Shown: one piece after another, positions 1 through 4,938 of the stretch
How the letters are laid out: the number at the start of each line of letters is the position of its first letter
How positions within the stretch are numbered: the stretch's first letter is position 1
Origin: Microcaldota archaeon
GTDB taxonomy: Archaea; Micrarchaeota; Micrarchaeia; Burarchaeales; JAKAKT01
Length of the DNA stretch: 9,760 nt
Assembly: GCA_026396425.1 (NCBI GenBank)
Contig: JAPLWU010000072.1
Coordinates: forward strand, 1 to 9,760
Direction: 5' to 3'
Made by a program: the position numbers and the translations under genes
Notes under the pieces: generated by a model
What the model was told of the DNA's origin: nothing
The model's input: the letters and a program-made list of their open reading frames with translations, nothing else
Databases searched by the model: none

Positions 1-2
1 AC

Positions 3-464
3 CAGGGGGGAGGGCCGCAGTACTGTCTTGACAACGAGAGCAAGTACTGCTCGATGCACGGCATACAGGAAGTCCACGAGGATGTGCGCGAGCTTTGCAT
101 CTACAAGTACCAGAAGGAAAAGTACTGGGACTTCGTGCTCAAGGTGAACACGGCCTGCACTTCCGCCAACGTCGACTCGTGCTGGGAGGCGGTCGCCAAC
201 TCGACCGGCATCGACACCGCAAAGGTGAAGACCTGCCAGAAGGACGAGGCGATTGCTCTTCTCCAGAACGAGGTTGAGCTCAACACGAAATACGGAGTGC
301 AGGGCTCGCCGGCTCTCGTCATAAACGGGGTCGATTACAGCGGGTCCAGGACGCCCGAGGGCTACAAGCAGGGAGTCTGCTCTGCCTTCAACAGCCCGCC
401 GGCTGAGTGCAACCAGACCCTTTCGGGAAGCACGACCTCGACGGCAAGCGGCGGATGCGGCTAG
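3..464 (+). CDS. DsbA-like thioredoxin-fold protein, 3' part (5' end outside window)
   Basis: The frame is open from the first bases, so the N-terminus, with any signal peptide and the CxxC active site, lies upstream of the window. The visible 153 residues resemble the C-terminal half of extracytoplasmic DsbA-family disulfide oxidoreductases. An alpha-helical insertion rich in Cys and charged residues (YCSMHG...VRELCIYKY) is followed by the cis-proline loop GVQGSPALVINGV near residue 110 and a final helix. The tail after ECNQTL is Ser/Thr/Gly-rich and ends in GGCG, so a cysteine sits next to the C-terminus. In this family the protein oxidises or isomerises disulfides outside the membrane. The several visible Cys suggest it is itself disulfide-stabilised. 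A T-rich stretch follows the stop. Fold assignment is fairly secure; the exact redox role cannot be judged without the active site. Confidence 0.8.
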   Translation, partial: QGGGPQYCLDNESKYCSMHGIQEVHEDVRELCIYKYQKEKYWDFVLKVNTACTSANVDSCWEAVANSTGIDTAKVKTCQKDEAIALLQNEVELNTKYGVQGSPALVINGVDYSGSRTPEGYKQGVCSAFNSPPAECNQTLSGSTTSTASGGCG

Positions 465-482
465 GCGCTCTCCGCTCTTCTC

Positions 483-500
483 TTATTTTTTGTTTTTTCT
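483..500 (+). terminator. T-rich archaeal-type terminator after the DsbA-like gene
   Basis: Two T runs (TTATTTTTTG and TTTTTTCT) begin about 20 bases after the stop codon. Archaeal RNA polymerase commonly terminates at U tracts without needing a hairpin, and none is seen here. Confidence 0.5.
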
Positions 501-524
501 TGCTTAGTGCGAACGCGTGGCAAA

Positions 525-541
525 GAATAATAACTTTTTAA
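525..541 (+). promoter_or_regulatory. AT-rich TATA-like region upstream of the SelB-like gene
   Basis: The stretch AATAATAACTTTTTAA ends 15 bases before the ATG. No purine-rich ribosome binding site is evident between it and the start, so the mRNA is probably leaderless or nearly so. Which of the two AT cores (AATAATAA or CTTTTTAA) acts as the TATA box is uncertain; the first gives the spacing expected for a leaderless start. Confidence 0.4.
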
Positions 542-556
542 TCGGAAAGATGCGGC

Positions 557-1498
557 ATGCGAAACCTGGGAGTTGCGGTAATCGACCTTAGAAACGAGAC
601 TGCCGGAATGCTTGCCAAGAAGGGCACGGCAGCGGATTACATAATCTACAACAGGAAAACCGACGACTCGGTGCTCTGCCTCTACGAGCCCTCGCTCTAT
701 CCGGATAAGCTTGCTTCGCTGCTCCACTGCCTAAATTCCTCGGATATCGCGTTGCTCGTTTTCGATGGCGTGGGCAGGGAAATCGGCGAATGCATCGTCG
801 CTCTTGACTCGCTCGGGATGAACGGGATTTTCGTTCTCAGGGATGGAACCAGGGCTGAGCTTGCCGCAATTTCGAAAGGAACCATCATCGAAAAATATGG
901 CGAATGCGAATATGACGCCGGGGCCTTGCTTCAGCGGCTCGATTCCATTTCTCCGCAGCGCGACAACGCGGGCCCGCTCCGGATTCCCGTCGATTCGGCA
1001 TTTTCGGTCAAGAGCGTCGGGCTTGTCGTGCTCGGAATTGTCAAAAGCGGAACCGTCAAAGTGCACGACGTTCTGAAGGCCTTTCCAACCCGAAAGGAGG
1101 CCACCGTGCGCTCCATACAAGTGCAGGACAAGGACGTGCAGGAAGCGGGTGCGGGGGACAGGGCTGGCCTGTGCCTCAAGGGGGTAGAGCTCGAAGACGT
1201 GGAAAGGGGGACGGAACTCACCAACGGCGAGGGATTCGTATTTGAGGTTACAAGCGAACTCGCATGCGAGCTTGATATTACGAGGTTCCAGAAGGCGGGA
1301 ATTTCCGGAAGCGAGGACGTGTTCGTTTCCTACGGGATGCAGTATGCGGCCGGGAAAGTTTCCGGCGAGGTGACGCCGGGTTCGAAAGGAAGCGTCAAAA
1401 TCTCATTCGTGAAGCCATTTTCTTACAGGAAGGGCGACCCGGCGCTATTGGTCGGGGCGAACAGGGCCCTAAGGGTAATCGGGAAAATAAGGCTCTAG
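557..1498 (+). CDS. SelB/EF-Tu-like protein with degenerate GTPase domain
   Basis: This 313-residue protein has the layout of a translational GTPase with its G domain eroded. Residues 142-222 are a clear EF-Tu/SelB domain 2 beta barrel (FSVKSVGLVVLGIVKSG, VRSIQVQDKDVQEAGAGDRAGL, VERGTEL). Residues 225-313 fit domain 3. Residues 1-135 keep the Rossmann-like order (NLGVAVID, IALLVFDG, LGMNGIFVL) but lack the P-loop GHxDxGKT/S, the DxxG switch and the NKxD base-recognition motif. It should therefore not bind or hydrolyse GTP in the usual way. Non-GTPase SelB/EF-Tu paralogues are known in archaea and have no settled function; a role in binding tRNA or the ribosome is inference. The ATG is preferred because NLGVAVID begins directly after it and no SD-like sequence precedes it. 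It stands alone, convergent with the next minus-strand gene. Confidence 0.75.
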   Translation: MRNLGVAVIDLRNETAGMLAKKGTAADYIIYNRKTDDSVLCLYEPSLYPDKLASLLHCLNSSDIALLVFDGVGREIGECIVALDSLGMNGIFVLRDGTRAELAAISKGTIIEKYGECEYDAGALLQRLDSISPQRDNAGPLRIPVDSAFSVKSVGLVVLGIVKSGTVKVHDVLKAFPTRKEATVRSIQVQDKDVQEAGAGDRAGLCLKGVELEDVERGTELTNGEGFVFEVTSELACELDITRFQKAGISGSEDVFVSYGMQYAAGKVSGEVTPGSKGSVKISFVKPFSYRKGDPALLVGANRALRVIGKIRL

Positions 1499-1534
1499 GC
1501 TTCATCGCGAGGCCCTAACCAACTCCCCCAGAAC

Positions 1535-1550
1535 ACGGCCGTTATTTTTT
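1535..1550 (+). terminator. Terminator after the SelB-like gene
   Basis: A short palindrome ACGGCCGT is followed directly by TATTTTTT, about 37 bases after the stop codon. The palindrome is too short to be a strong hairpin, so the T run is probably the active part. Confidence 0.4.
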
Positions 1551-1560
1551 CCCGCAAAAC

Positions 1561-1707
1561 TCAGAGCTTCTTTCTCAGCTCTTCCAGCTCTTCGTGAATG
1601 GCCTGGTTCTTCCTCAGCGGGTCCAGCTTTACCTCCCGCTCGAGTTCCTCTACCCTCCTTTTTATGTTCTGGGCCCGCCTGCCAAGGTCCTTCTTGCTTT
1701 TTCCCAT
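1561..1707 (-). CDS. Small charged coiled-coil protein (48 aa)
   Basis: The start is fixed by a full consensus ribosome binding site, AGGAGG at 1720-1715, seven bases before the ATG. A longer upstream reading in the same frame is Gly/Pro-rich and unlikely. The protein begins MGKSKKDLGRR and is then an almost continuous amphipathic helix of Lys, Arg, Glu and Leu (RRVEELEREVKLDP, EELEELRKKL), with a break at the DP near residue 32. No catalytic motif or membrane segment is present. It resembles small helical hypotheticals of archaea and may dimerise or bind nucleic acid through its basic N-terminus; that is inference. A TATA-like box lies about 50 bases upstream on the same strand. It lies downstream of the PH-domain gene but seems to have its own promoter. 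Confidence 0.65.
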   Translation of the reverse strand: MGKSKKDLGRRAQNIKRRVEELEREVKLDPLRKNQAIHEELEELRKKL

Positions 1708-1750
1708 CAGACCGCCTCCTTTGCCATTTCGGGAACAATTGGGGGGTCTG

Positions 1751-1762
1751 AATAATAATATG
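1751..1762 (-). promoter_or_regulatory. TATA-like box for the coiled-coil gene
   Basis: Read on the minus strand it is CATATTATTATT. The expected transcript start about 26 bases on falls just upstream of the AGGAGG site, giving a short leader that contains the ribosome binding site. Confidence 0.35.
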
Positions 1763-1832
1763 TTCGTTGCGGGGGCTGGCTTCCTAAAACCCCCAGACTG
1801 GCCACCTCCCGCTCCGGCAGGCATAAAAATAA

Positions 1833-1964
1833 TCAATACTCCGCCAGCGTCTTCGTTCCGTTGCCGGTTTCGACTTTCGAGCGGACTGAAGACAGGAATT
1901 TCTTCGGCATGAACCCGCTCTTGTTGAGGAGAACAAGGCTTTGGGAAAAAAGCCAGTCATCTGG
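1833..1964 (-). pseudogene. Out-of-frame 3' extension of the PH-domain gene
   Basis: One frame over from the PH-domain gene, a reading frame continues for about 43 codons past that gene's stop (PDDWLFSQSLVLLNKSG, FMPKKFLSSVRSKVETG, ending TLAEY). Its codon use (AAC AAG AGC GGG TTC ATG CCG AAG) matches real genes of this window. Removing one T from the TTTT run at 1968-1965 would join the two frames as EIF-PDDWLF. I read it as the displaced C-terminus of that gene, through either a real frameshift or a sequencing error. Confidence 0.45.
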
Positions 1965-2598
1965 AAAATATTTCGTATATCTCTCTTGCCCTGGGATGAT
2001 AAATCTCAAATAAGGCCGGCAGGAATTTGTAGAACGCAATGATCTTTACGGATTCCCGGTCCTTGCCCAGGATTATCGAGTCAATCCTCAAATCCCTCCC
2101 CAGCAGTAGCGAAATCGCCCTGTACTTGGATTCGACTTTCGGAGGATTGGTTATCGAGGGGTGCCAGAGGTTCGCATCCCCGAAACTCTCCCTAACTCCG
2201 AAAGCTACGAATCCGATGAGTATCCTTTTGTTGGTTACCGCCACGTCCCTCGGTTCATAACTCATCGAAGCCAGGCCGAACATCCTGATTACGCAAAAAC
2301 ATAGCGGTATCAGCACCCGTTCTCCTTCAACCTTCTCGAATTCAGGTTCTACCTTTAGTTTGAGCCCCAGCAGAGCGCCTTCCTTTCTGGCCTCCCAGTT
2401 CCTTTCCGAGAGCCTTCTCATAAGGCCGGGCCAGAAATACAAGACGAAGAAGTAAAGGAGCATTATCCCTGAAAAAACTAAAATCAAGCCGCAGGCTTGG
2501 CGATTTAGACTCGAAACGACAAAAATTCCCCCTAAGAGTACGAACAAGGGCAGGCCCAGGAGAATCTTGATGCACTCGTACTTTAACTCCGGATTCAT
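1957..2598 (-). CDS. Membrane protein with PH-like domain, probably frameshifted at its 3' end
   Basis: I take the ATG that begins MNPELKYE, because a TATA-like box 26 bases before it predicts a leaderless start; a TTG eight codons upstream is the alternative. The protein (213 residues as it stands) has two hydrophobic helices, about 11-30 and 36-58 (LLGLPLFVLLGGIFVV and LILVFSGIMLLYFFVLYF). A cytoplasmic domain follows with the strand signature DVAVTNKRILI near residue 119, typical of bacterial/archaeal PH-like and GRAM-like folds. Such proteins tend to be membrane-tethered adaptors of unknown role. The annotated stop is suspicious: the next frame continues with good coding character, so the native product is probably about 254 residues. 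A second PH-domain membrane protein of a different family lies at 7947-8498. Function is not assignable beyond the fold. Confidence 0.65.
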   Translation of the reverse strand: MNPELKYECIKILLGLPLFVLLGGIFVVSSLNRQACGLILVFSGIMLLYFFVLYFWPGLMRRLSERNWEARKEGALLGLKLKVEPEFEKVEGERVLIPLCFCVIRMFGLASMSYEPRDVAVTNKRILIGFVAFGVRESFGDANLWHPSITNPPKVESKYRAISLLLGRDLRIDSIILGKDRESVKIIAFYKFLPALFEIYHPRAREIYEIFSR

Positions 2599-2620
2599 GC
2601 AAGACTTTCCGCGTAACTCC

Positions 2621-2630
2621 AATAAATTAG
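2621..2630 (-). promoter_or_regulatory. TATA-like box for the PH-domain gene
   Basis: Minus-strand CTAATTTATT has its centre about 27 bases before the ATG at 2598, with no Shine-Dalgarno sequence between. This is the spacing expected of a leaderless archaeal transcript. Confidence 0.4.
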
Positions 2631-2689
2631 TTTGCTATTGTCTCTTTTCCTCAACCAGCTCGAGTGGTTCCTCCCGCTTTCGTCAGGAG

Positions 2690-2998
2690 CTATCCAAAAT
2701 CCTTCAAATTTGTGCGCTCGCAGCTCCGTTCAATGCCGGCCCTCGCAATCATCCCTATCCGTCCGTCCCCGCCAACGCTTCTTGTGCAGGAACTCGAAGT
2801 GCACGAATCGTATTTCGTCCCAGCCCCGAGCGCCTGCACTTTCGCCAAATCAACTCCGCCGAGCAATCCCTGCCCCGAAGCGGGCTTTGGCCCGAATTCC
2901 CTGCCCCCGGGCCTAGCTTGTTCGCCAATATCCGGATTCCCAACTGAATCGAAGCAGCTTCCCTCGGCCAAGTGCAGAATTTTATCGAGCGAGACCAT
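2690..2998 (-). pseudogene. Possible remnant of a radical-SAM DNA modification/repair-type gene
   Basis: The stretch 2599-3124 has no intact recognisable gene. On the minus strand a 102-codon frame beginning MVSLDKILHL has fair codon use. Around residues 54-89 it reads KVQALGAGTKYDSCTSSSC then GDGRIGMIARAGI. This recalls, from memory, the N-terminus of the putative DNA modification/repair radical SAM family linked to uracil-DNA glycosylase (K-x3-L-x4-KYD-x-SC-x-SS, then G-x-IG and AGI). The cluster-binding CxxxCxxC that should follow is absent; the frame ends about 13 codons later, and no frame downstream picks the domain up. Residues 15-50 are Gly/Pro-rich and poorly structured. It may be a truncated, decaying gene, or the resemblance may be chance. 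Several other frames are open here because the DNA is GC-rich. Confidence 0.3.
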
Positions 2999-3011
2999 GA
3001 TTTGTCTGGCC

Positions 3012-3052
3012 GCCCGCGCATTCAAAAACAAAAAACCGGGGTGGCTTGCCGG
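3012..3052. repeat. 41-base direct repeat, copy A (left of the toxin-antitoxin pair)
   Basis: It begins GCCCGCGC, runs through an A-rich centre (AAAAACAAAAAA) and ends GGCTTGCCGG. The second copy at 3678-3718 matches at 34 of 41 positions without gaps. The G+C-rich ends can pair (GCCGCCC with GGGTGGC, one G-T pair) across the A-rich centre. The repeat starts about 110 bases before the antitoxin gene. Confidence 0.6.
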
Positions 3053-3063
3053 TATCAGAGGTA

Positions 3064-3120
3064 ATGTATAATAAACAAGCATTTAATAAGTACTGAATAT
3101 ACATATAACGACGTAGGTGG
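3064..3120 (+). promoter_or_regulatory. Promoter, candidate operator and RBS of the toxin-antitoxin pair
   Basis: A TATA-like box TTTAATAA at 3082-3089 predicts a start near 3112, followed at once by AGGTGG (3115-3120), four bases before the ATG. A 7-base inverted repeat, ATGTATA at 3064-3070 and TATACAT at 3098-3104, brackets the TATA box. Ribbon-helix-helix antitoxins usually repress their own promoter, so this is a candidate operator; that link is inference. Confidence 0.4.
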
Positions 3121-3124
3121 TTGT

Positions 3125-3367
3125 ATGACTCTAAACGTGAACCTCGGCGAGCCCTACGAGGCGTTCATAAAGGGAATGATAAAGGGGGGATATGCGGGCA
3201 GCCAGACAGAGGTAATACGGCAGGCCCTGCTCATCTACAAAAAAGAGATGGAGCAGGAGGAGGAGCAGCTGGTCGCGAAAGCCGTTGCGCACGAGATTGA
3301 ATTAATCAAATCCGGCAAGGCCAAGACCATACCCCTGAAGAAAATAAAGGAAGAATTCGGGCTTTGA
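3125..3367 (+). CDS. ParD-like ribbon-helix-helix antitoxin
   Basis: An 80-residue protein typical of CopG/ParD-type antitoxins. Residues 2-8 (TLNVNLG) form the DNA-contacting beta strand. Two helices follow, with GYAGSQTEVIRQALLIYKKEM (residues 22-42) as the classic ribbon-helix-helix signature. The acidic and basic C-terminal half (EQEEEQLVAKAV, then KTIPLKKIKEEFGL) would wrap the toxin. It should neutralise the toxin encoded directly downstream and repress the shared promoter. The AGGTGG site four bases upstream fixes the start. One base separates its stop from the toxin ATG, so the two are translationally coupled, with antitoxin first as usual. The pair is bracketed by 41-base direct repeats. 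Confidence 0.85.
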   Translation: MTLNVNLGEPYEAFIKGMIKGGYAGSQTEVIRQALLIYKKEMEQEEEQLVAKAVAHEIELIKSGKAKTIPLKKIKEEFGL

Positions 3368-3368
3368 G

Positions 3369-3629
3369 ATGAAAATTTCGTTCTCGGAACGGGCGAGAGC
3401 CGACTTTTCGGGAATGGACGGCCAGACAAGAAAGGAGTTCTGGAAGCACATAAGCAAGTTCTCGTCGGTTACTCCCAGAAAACACCTCCGCTTCGGGCTT
3501 CCATTTTTCGTGGAGAAAGTGGGAAAGCAGGGCCGCATCGTCTTCTCCTTCGATAAAGAAGAGCTTCTGGTGGTCAGGTGCTTTACCGCGCACAAGGAAT
3601 ACGAGAAGTGGTACAAGGCTTTCAGGTAA
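3369..3629 (+). CDS. RelE/ParE-superfamily toxin
   Basis: An 86-residue protein with the compact RelE/ParE fold. It has a first strand KISFSERARADF, two helices around residues 14-30, then KHLRFGLPFFVEKVGKQGRIVFSFDKEELLVVRCF as the beta-sheet core and the tail AHKEYEKWYKAF. RelE-type members cleave mRNA on the ribosome with basic and aromatic residues. Here Arg37, Lys38, Arg56, His75 and Tyr78 are candidates, and the C-terminal H-x2-Y-x3-Y pattern fits RelE/HigB-like relatives more than gyrase-targeting ParE. The exact target cannot be decided. It is cotranscribed with the antitoxin one base upstream. A hairpin-forming repeat begins 17 bases after the stop and may end the transcript. Confidence 0.8.
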   Translation: MKISFSERARADFSGMDGQTRKEFWKHISKFSSVTPRKHLRFGLPFFVEKVGKQGRIVFSFDKEELLVVRCFTAHKEYEKWYKAFR

Positions 3630-3645
3630 CCGAAATCAAATAAAT

Positions 3646-3671
3646 GGGCGACTTCGTTTTCGAGGTCGCGA
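3646..3671 (+). repeat. Hairpin-forming 26-base repeat, copy 1
   Basis: It forms a 9-bp stem, GCGACTTCG (3648-3656) against CGAGGTCGC (3661-3669), with a TTTT loop and one G-U pair. It lies just downstream of the toxin gene. A second copy at 4479-4504 differs at one base, and that change keeps the stem as an RNA pair (A-U to G-U) only if the plus strand is transcribed. In both copies ACCGAAA lies shortly upstream. Likely a 3'-end processing, stability or termination element, or a dispersed REP-like repeat. Confidence 0.55.
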
Positions 3672-3677
3672 AGCGCT

Positions 3678-3718
3678 GCCCGCGCCTTTAAAAATCAAAA
3701 ATGGGGGCGGCTTGCCGG
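3678..3718. repeat. 41-base direct repeat, copy B (right of the toxin-antitoxin pair)
   Basis: It matches copy A at 34 of 41 positions. The copies lie 666 bases apart in the same orientation, with the toxin-antitoxin pair and one hairpin repeat between them. It follows the hairpin repeat by six bases. Its centre, CTTTAAAAATC, also resembles a TATA box, but no gene is placed to use it. Confidence 0.6.
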
Positions 3719-3741
3719 CGATTCGGGAAAAGGCAGCGAAT

Positions 3742-3750
3742 CCTTTTTAA
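3742..3750 (+). promoter_or_regulatory. TATA-like box for the methyltransferase gene
   Basis: CCTTTTTAA predicts a start near 3773, leaving a leader of about seven bases that includes GAGGG before the ATG. The small inverted repeat CCCC-TGC-GGGG lies between the box and the predicted start and could be an operator half, though it is short. Confidence 0.4.
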
Positions 3751-3779
3751 CCCCTGCGGGGATATAACTAGCGAGGGAT

Positions 3780-4463
3780 ATGCAGCACTCCAAGATGATC
3801 ACCTCGCACTTCGAGTCGCTCGCGGATTACGGAGCTGTGGAGGATAAGGTCGTGCCGCAAAACGCAGAGCTCCATGAGCGCGTGTTTAACGAGCTCAAGA
3901 CCAGGGCTCGCGGTTCTTTTAAGTTTTTGGACCTTGGCATCGGAACCGGGGCGACGGATGAGAAAATTCTCGCGCAGTTTCCAACTTCCAAGGCAGTCGG
4001 CATAGCCCTATCGAAAAAGATGCTCTCGAAGGCCATGGAAAGGCTGAAGAAGTTTGGCAATCGGGTGACGCTCATAAACGGCAACTTCGAGTCCGTCGAA
4101 TTGGGCGATGGCTACGATTTTGTCATCTCCGAAGTCGCAATCCACAATTCCATCGACGAAGAAAAGATTCGGCTTTTTAAAAGAGTCTACGACTCCCTGA
4201 AAACGGGCGGCATATTCATAAACGGCGATTTTATCGCAGGAGAAGACCTCGCGAAGGATCAAAGAAACAAACAAAACTACCTGGATTTCCTAAAAACCAT
4301 ACTAAAGGGCGAAGAACTTGAAGCATGGGTCCTGCATGCATTCTACGAAGACAAACCCGCTGCGCTCTCGGACCAATTCAGATGGCTCGAGGAGGCGGGA
4401 TTCAAAAACATTGAACGCATATGGGCAAAGGCCAACGTTGCCGTTTATACCGCCCAAAAGTGA
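3780..4463 (+). CDS. Class I SAM-dependent methyltransferase
   Basis: A 227-residue Rossmann-fold methyltransferase. Motif I is FLDLGIGTG at residues 49-57; motif post-I is VGIALS at 73-78; motif II/IV region is NGNFESVELGDGYDFVIS; and LKTGGIFINGDF near 140-151 is the usual strand before the substrate lobe. The C-terminal FRWLEEAGFKNIERIW strand-helix pattern is common in small-molecule and tRNA-wobble-type methyltransferases. Residue 76 is Ala where most relatives have Asp or Glu to hold the ribose of S-adenosylmethionine. The substrate cannot be told. The start is supported by MQHSKMI following a TATA box and GAGGG. The gene stands alone, with hairpin repeats about 110 bases before it and 16 bases after it. 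Confidence 0.8.
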   Translation: MQHSKMITSHFESLADYGAVEDKVVPQNAELHERVFNELKTRARGSFKFLDLGIGTGATDEKILAQFPTSKAVGIALSKKMLSKAMERLKKFGNRVTLINGNFESVELGDGYDFVISEVAIHNSIDEEKIRLFKRVYDSLKTGGIFINGDFIAGEDLAKDQRNKQNYLDFLKTILKGEELEAWVLHAFYEDKPAALSDQFRWLEEAGFKNIERIWAKANVAVYTAQK

Positions 4464-4478
4464 GGAGTACCGAAAGGC

Positions 4479-4504
4479 GGGCGGCTTCGTTTTCGAGGTC
4501 GCGA
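4479..4504 (+). repeat. Hairpin-forming 26-base repeat, copy 2
   Basis: It matches the copy at 3646-3671 at 25 of 26 bases and folds into the same 9-bp stem with a TTTT loop, here with two G-U pairs. It lies just after the methyltransferase stop, the same position relative to a gene 3' end as copy 1. It is followed by the ATP-cone promoter. Confidence 0.55.
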
Positions 4505-4521
4505 GACGGCGAGGAGCTTAG

Positions 4522-4530
4522 TTTTATAAT
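4522..4530 (+). promoter_or_regulatory. TATA box for the ATP-cone gene
   Basis: TTTTATAAT predicts a start near 4552. The leader would then consist almost only of the ribosome binding site GGGGTGG (4553-4559), four bases before the ATG. Confidence 0.5.
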
Positions 4531-4563
4531 CTCATCCTACAATCTTATACCTGGGGTGGAACA

Positions 4564-4842
4564 ATGACCGACGTTGTGAAGAGCAGCGGCTCGAAGGAGC
4601 CCTTCGACGAGAAGAAGCTGAGGCGCTCGATTGAGAAGGCAGTCATAGATTCGGGCGCGAGCGTTGAGAAAAAGAAGAAAACCATCGACAAGGTGGCCAA
4701 GGACGTGACGGACAAGGCAAGGAAGAAGGCAGTGGTCACGACAGGCATGCTCAAGTCCGACATCCTGGCGGAACTCGAACAGTTCGAGCCCCTCGTGGCC
4801 GAGGCGTGGCGCGACTTCGACAGGAAGTACAAATCCATATAA
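4564..4842 (+). CDS. Stand-alone ATP-cone domain protein
   Basis: A 92-residue protein made of one ATP-cone fold. It has VVKSSGSKEPFDEKKLRRSI (residues 4-23) with the conserved Gly, the KL/SI helix start and the basic residues that grip ATP phosphates. A middle helix rich in Lys follows, then VTTGMLKSDILAEL and EPLVAEAWRDFDRKYKS. ATP-cones normally sit on ribonucleotide reductase or its repressor NrdR as dATP/ATP sensors. Here there is no reductase, no zinc finger and no other domain. Single-domain versions occur in archaea and may sense nucleotide level or partner another protein; that role is inference. The start is fixed by GGGGTGG. It is monocistronic, about 125 bases before the zinc-ribbon gene, which has its own promoter. 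Confidence 0.75.
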   Translation: MTDVVKSSGSKEPFDEKKLRRSIEKAVIDSGASVEKKKKTIDKVAKDVTDKARKKAVVTTGMLKSDILAELEQFEPLVAEAWRDFDRKYKSI

Positions 4843-4882
4843 GCGCGGGCCGCTAAAACCGCGCAAGACGCCTACCTACCAA

Positions 4883-4890
4883 TATAAAAT
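4883..4890 (+). promoter_or_regulatory. TATA box for the RGG/zinc-ribbon gene
   Basis: TATAAAAT is centred about 26 bases before 4912, the first base of the hairpin at 4912-4938. A second TATA-like stretch, TTATAAAA at 4938-4945, would give a leaderless start instead. The first box is preferred because a GGTGAG ribosome binding site is present and would otherwise be untranscribed. Confidence 0.5.
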
Positions 4891-4911
4891 ACTATGCGGT
4901 CATATCTATTC

Positions 4912-4938
4912 AAGGGATTGGCCTAGTGGTCATCCCTT
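4912..4938 (+). promoter_or_regulatory. Predicted 5' UTR hairpin of the RGG/zinc-ribbon mRNA
   Basis: AAGGGAT (4912-4918) pairs with ATCCCTT (4932-4938). After one bulged T, GGCC pairs with GGTC around a TAGT loop, giving about 11 bp. One inner pair is G-U, which favours a plus-strand RNA. The predicted transcript start falls on its first base, and GGTGAG (4955-4960) lies downstream before the ATG. It could protect the 5' end or act as a structural or thermal switch; the function is inferred. Confidence 0.45.

Noticed and set aside
731..1120. Minus-strand frame of 129 codons inside the SelB-like gene
   Set aside because: It lies wholly within a gene supported by strong domain matches and has no motif of its own.
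2567..3071. Several overlapping plus-strand frames of 94-135 codons
   Set aside because: Pro/Ser/Arg-rich and without a ribosome binding site or fold-like pattern; they mirror the GC-rich minus strand.
3751..3761. CCCC-TGC-GGGG inverted repeat before the methyltransferase
   Set aside because: Only four base pairs; too short to call an operator or hairpin separately from the promoter.
4919..4931. tRNA A-box-like string TGGCCTAGTGGTC
   Set aside because: No acceptor, anticodon or T-arm sequence surrounds it. The bases are explained by the leader hairpin.
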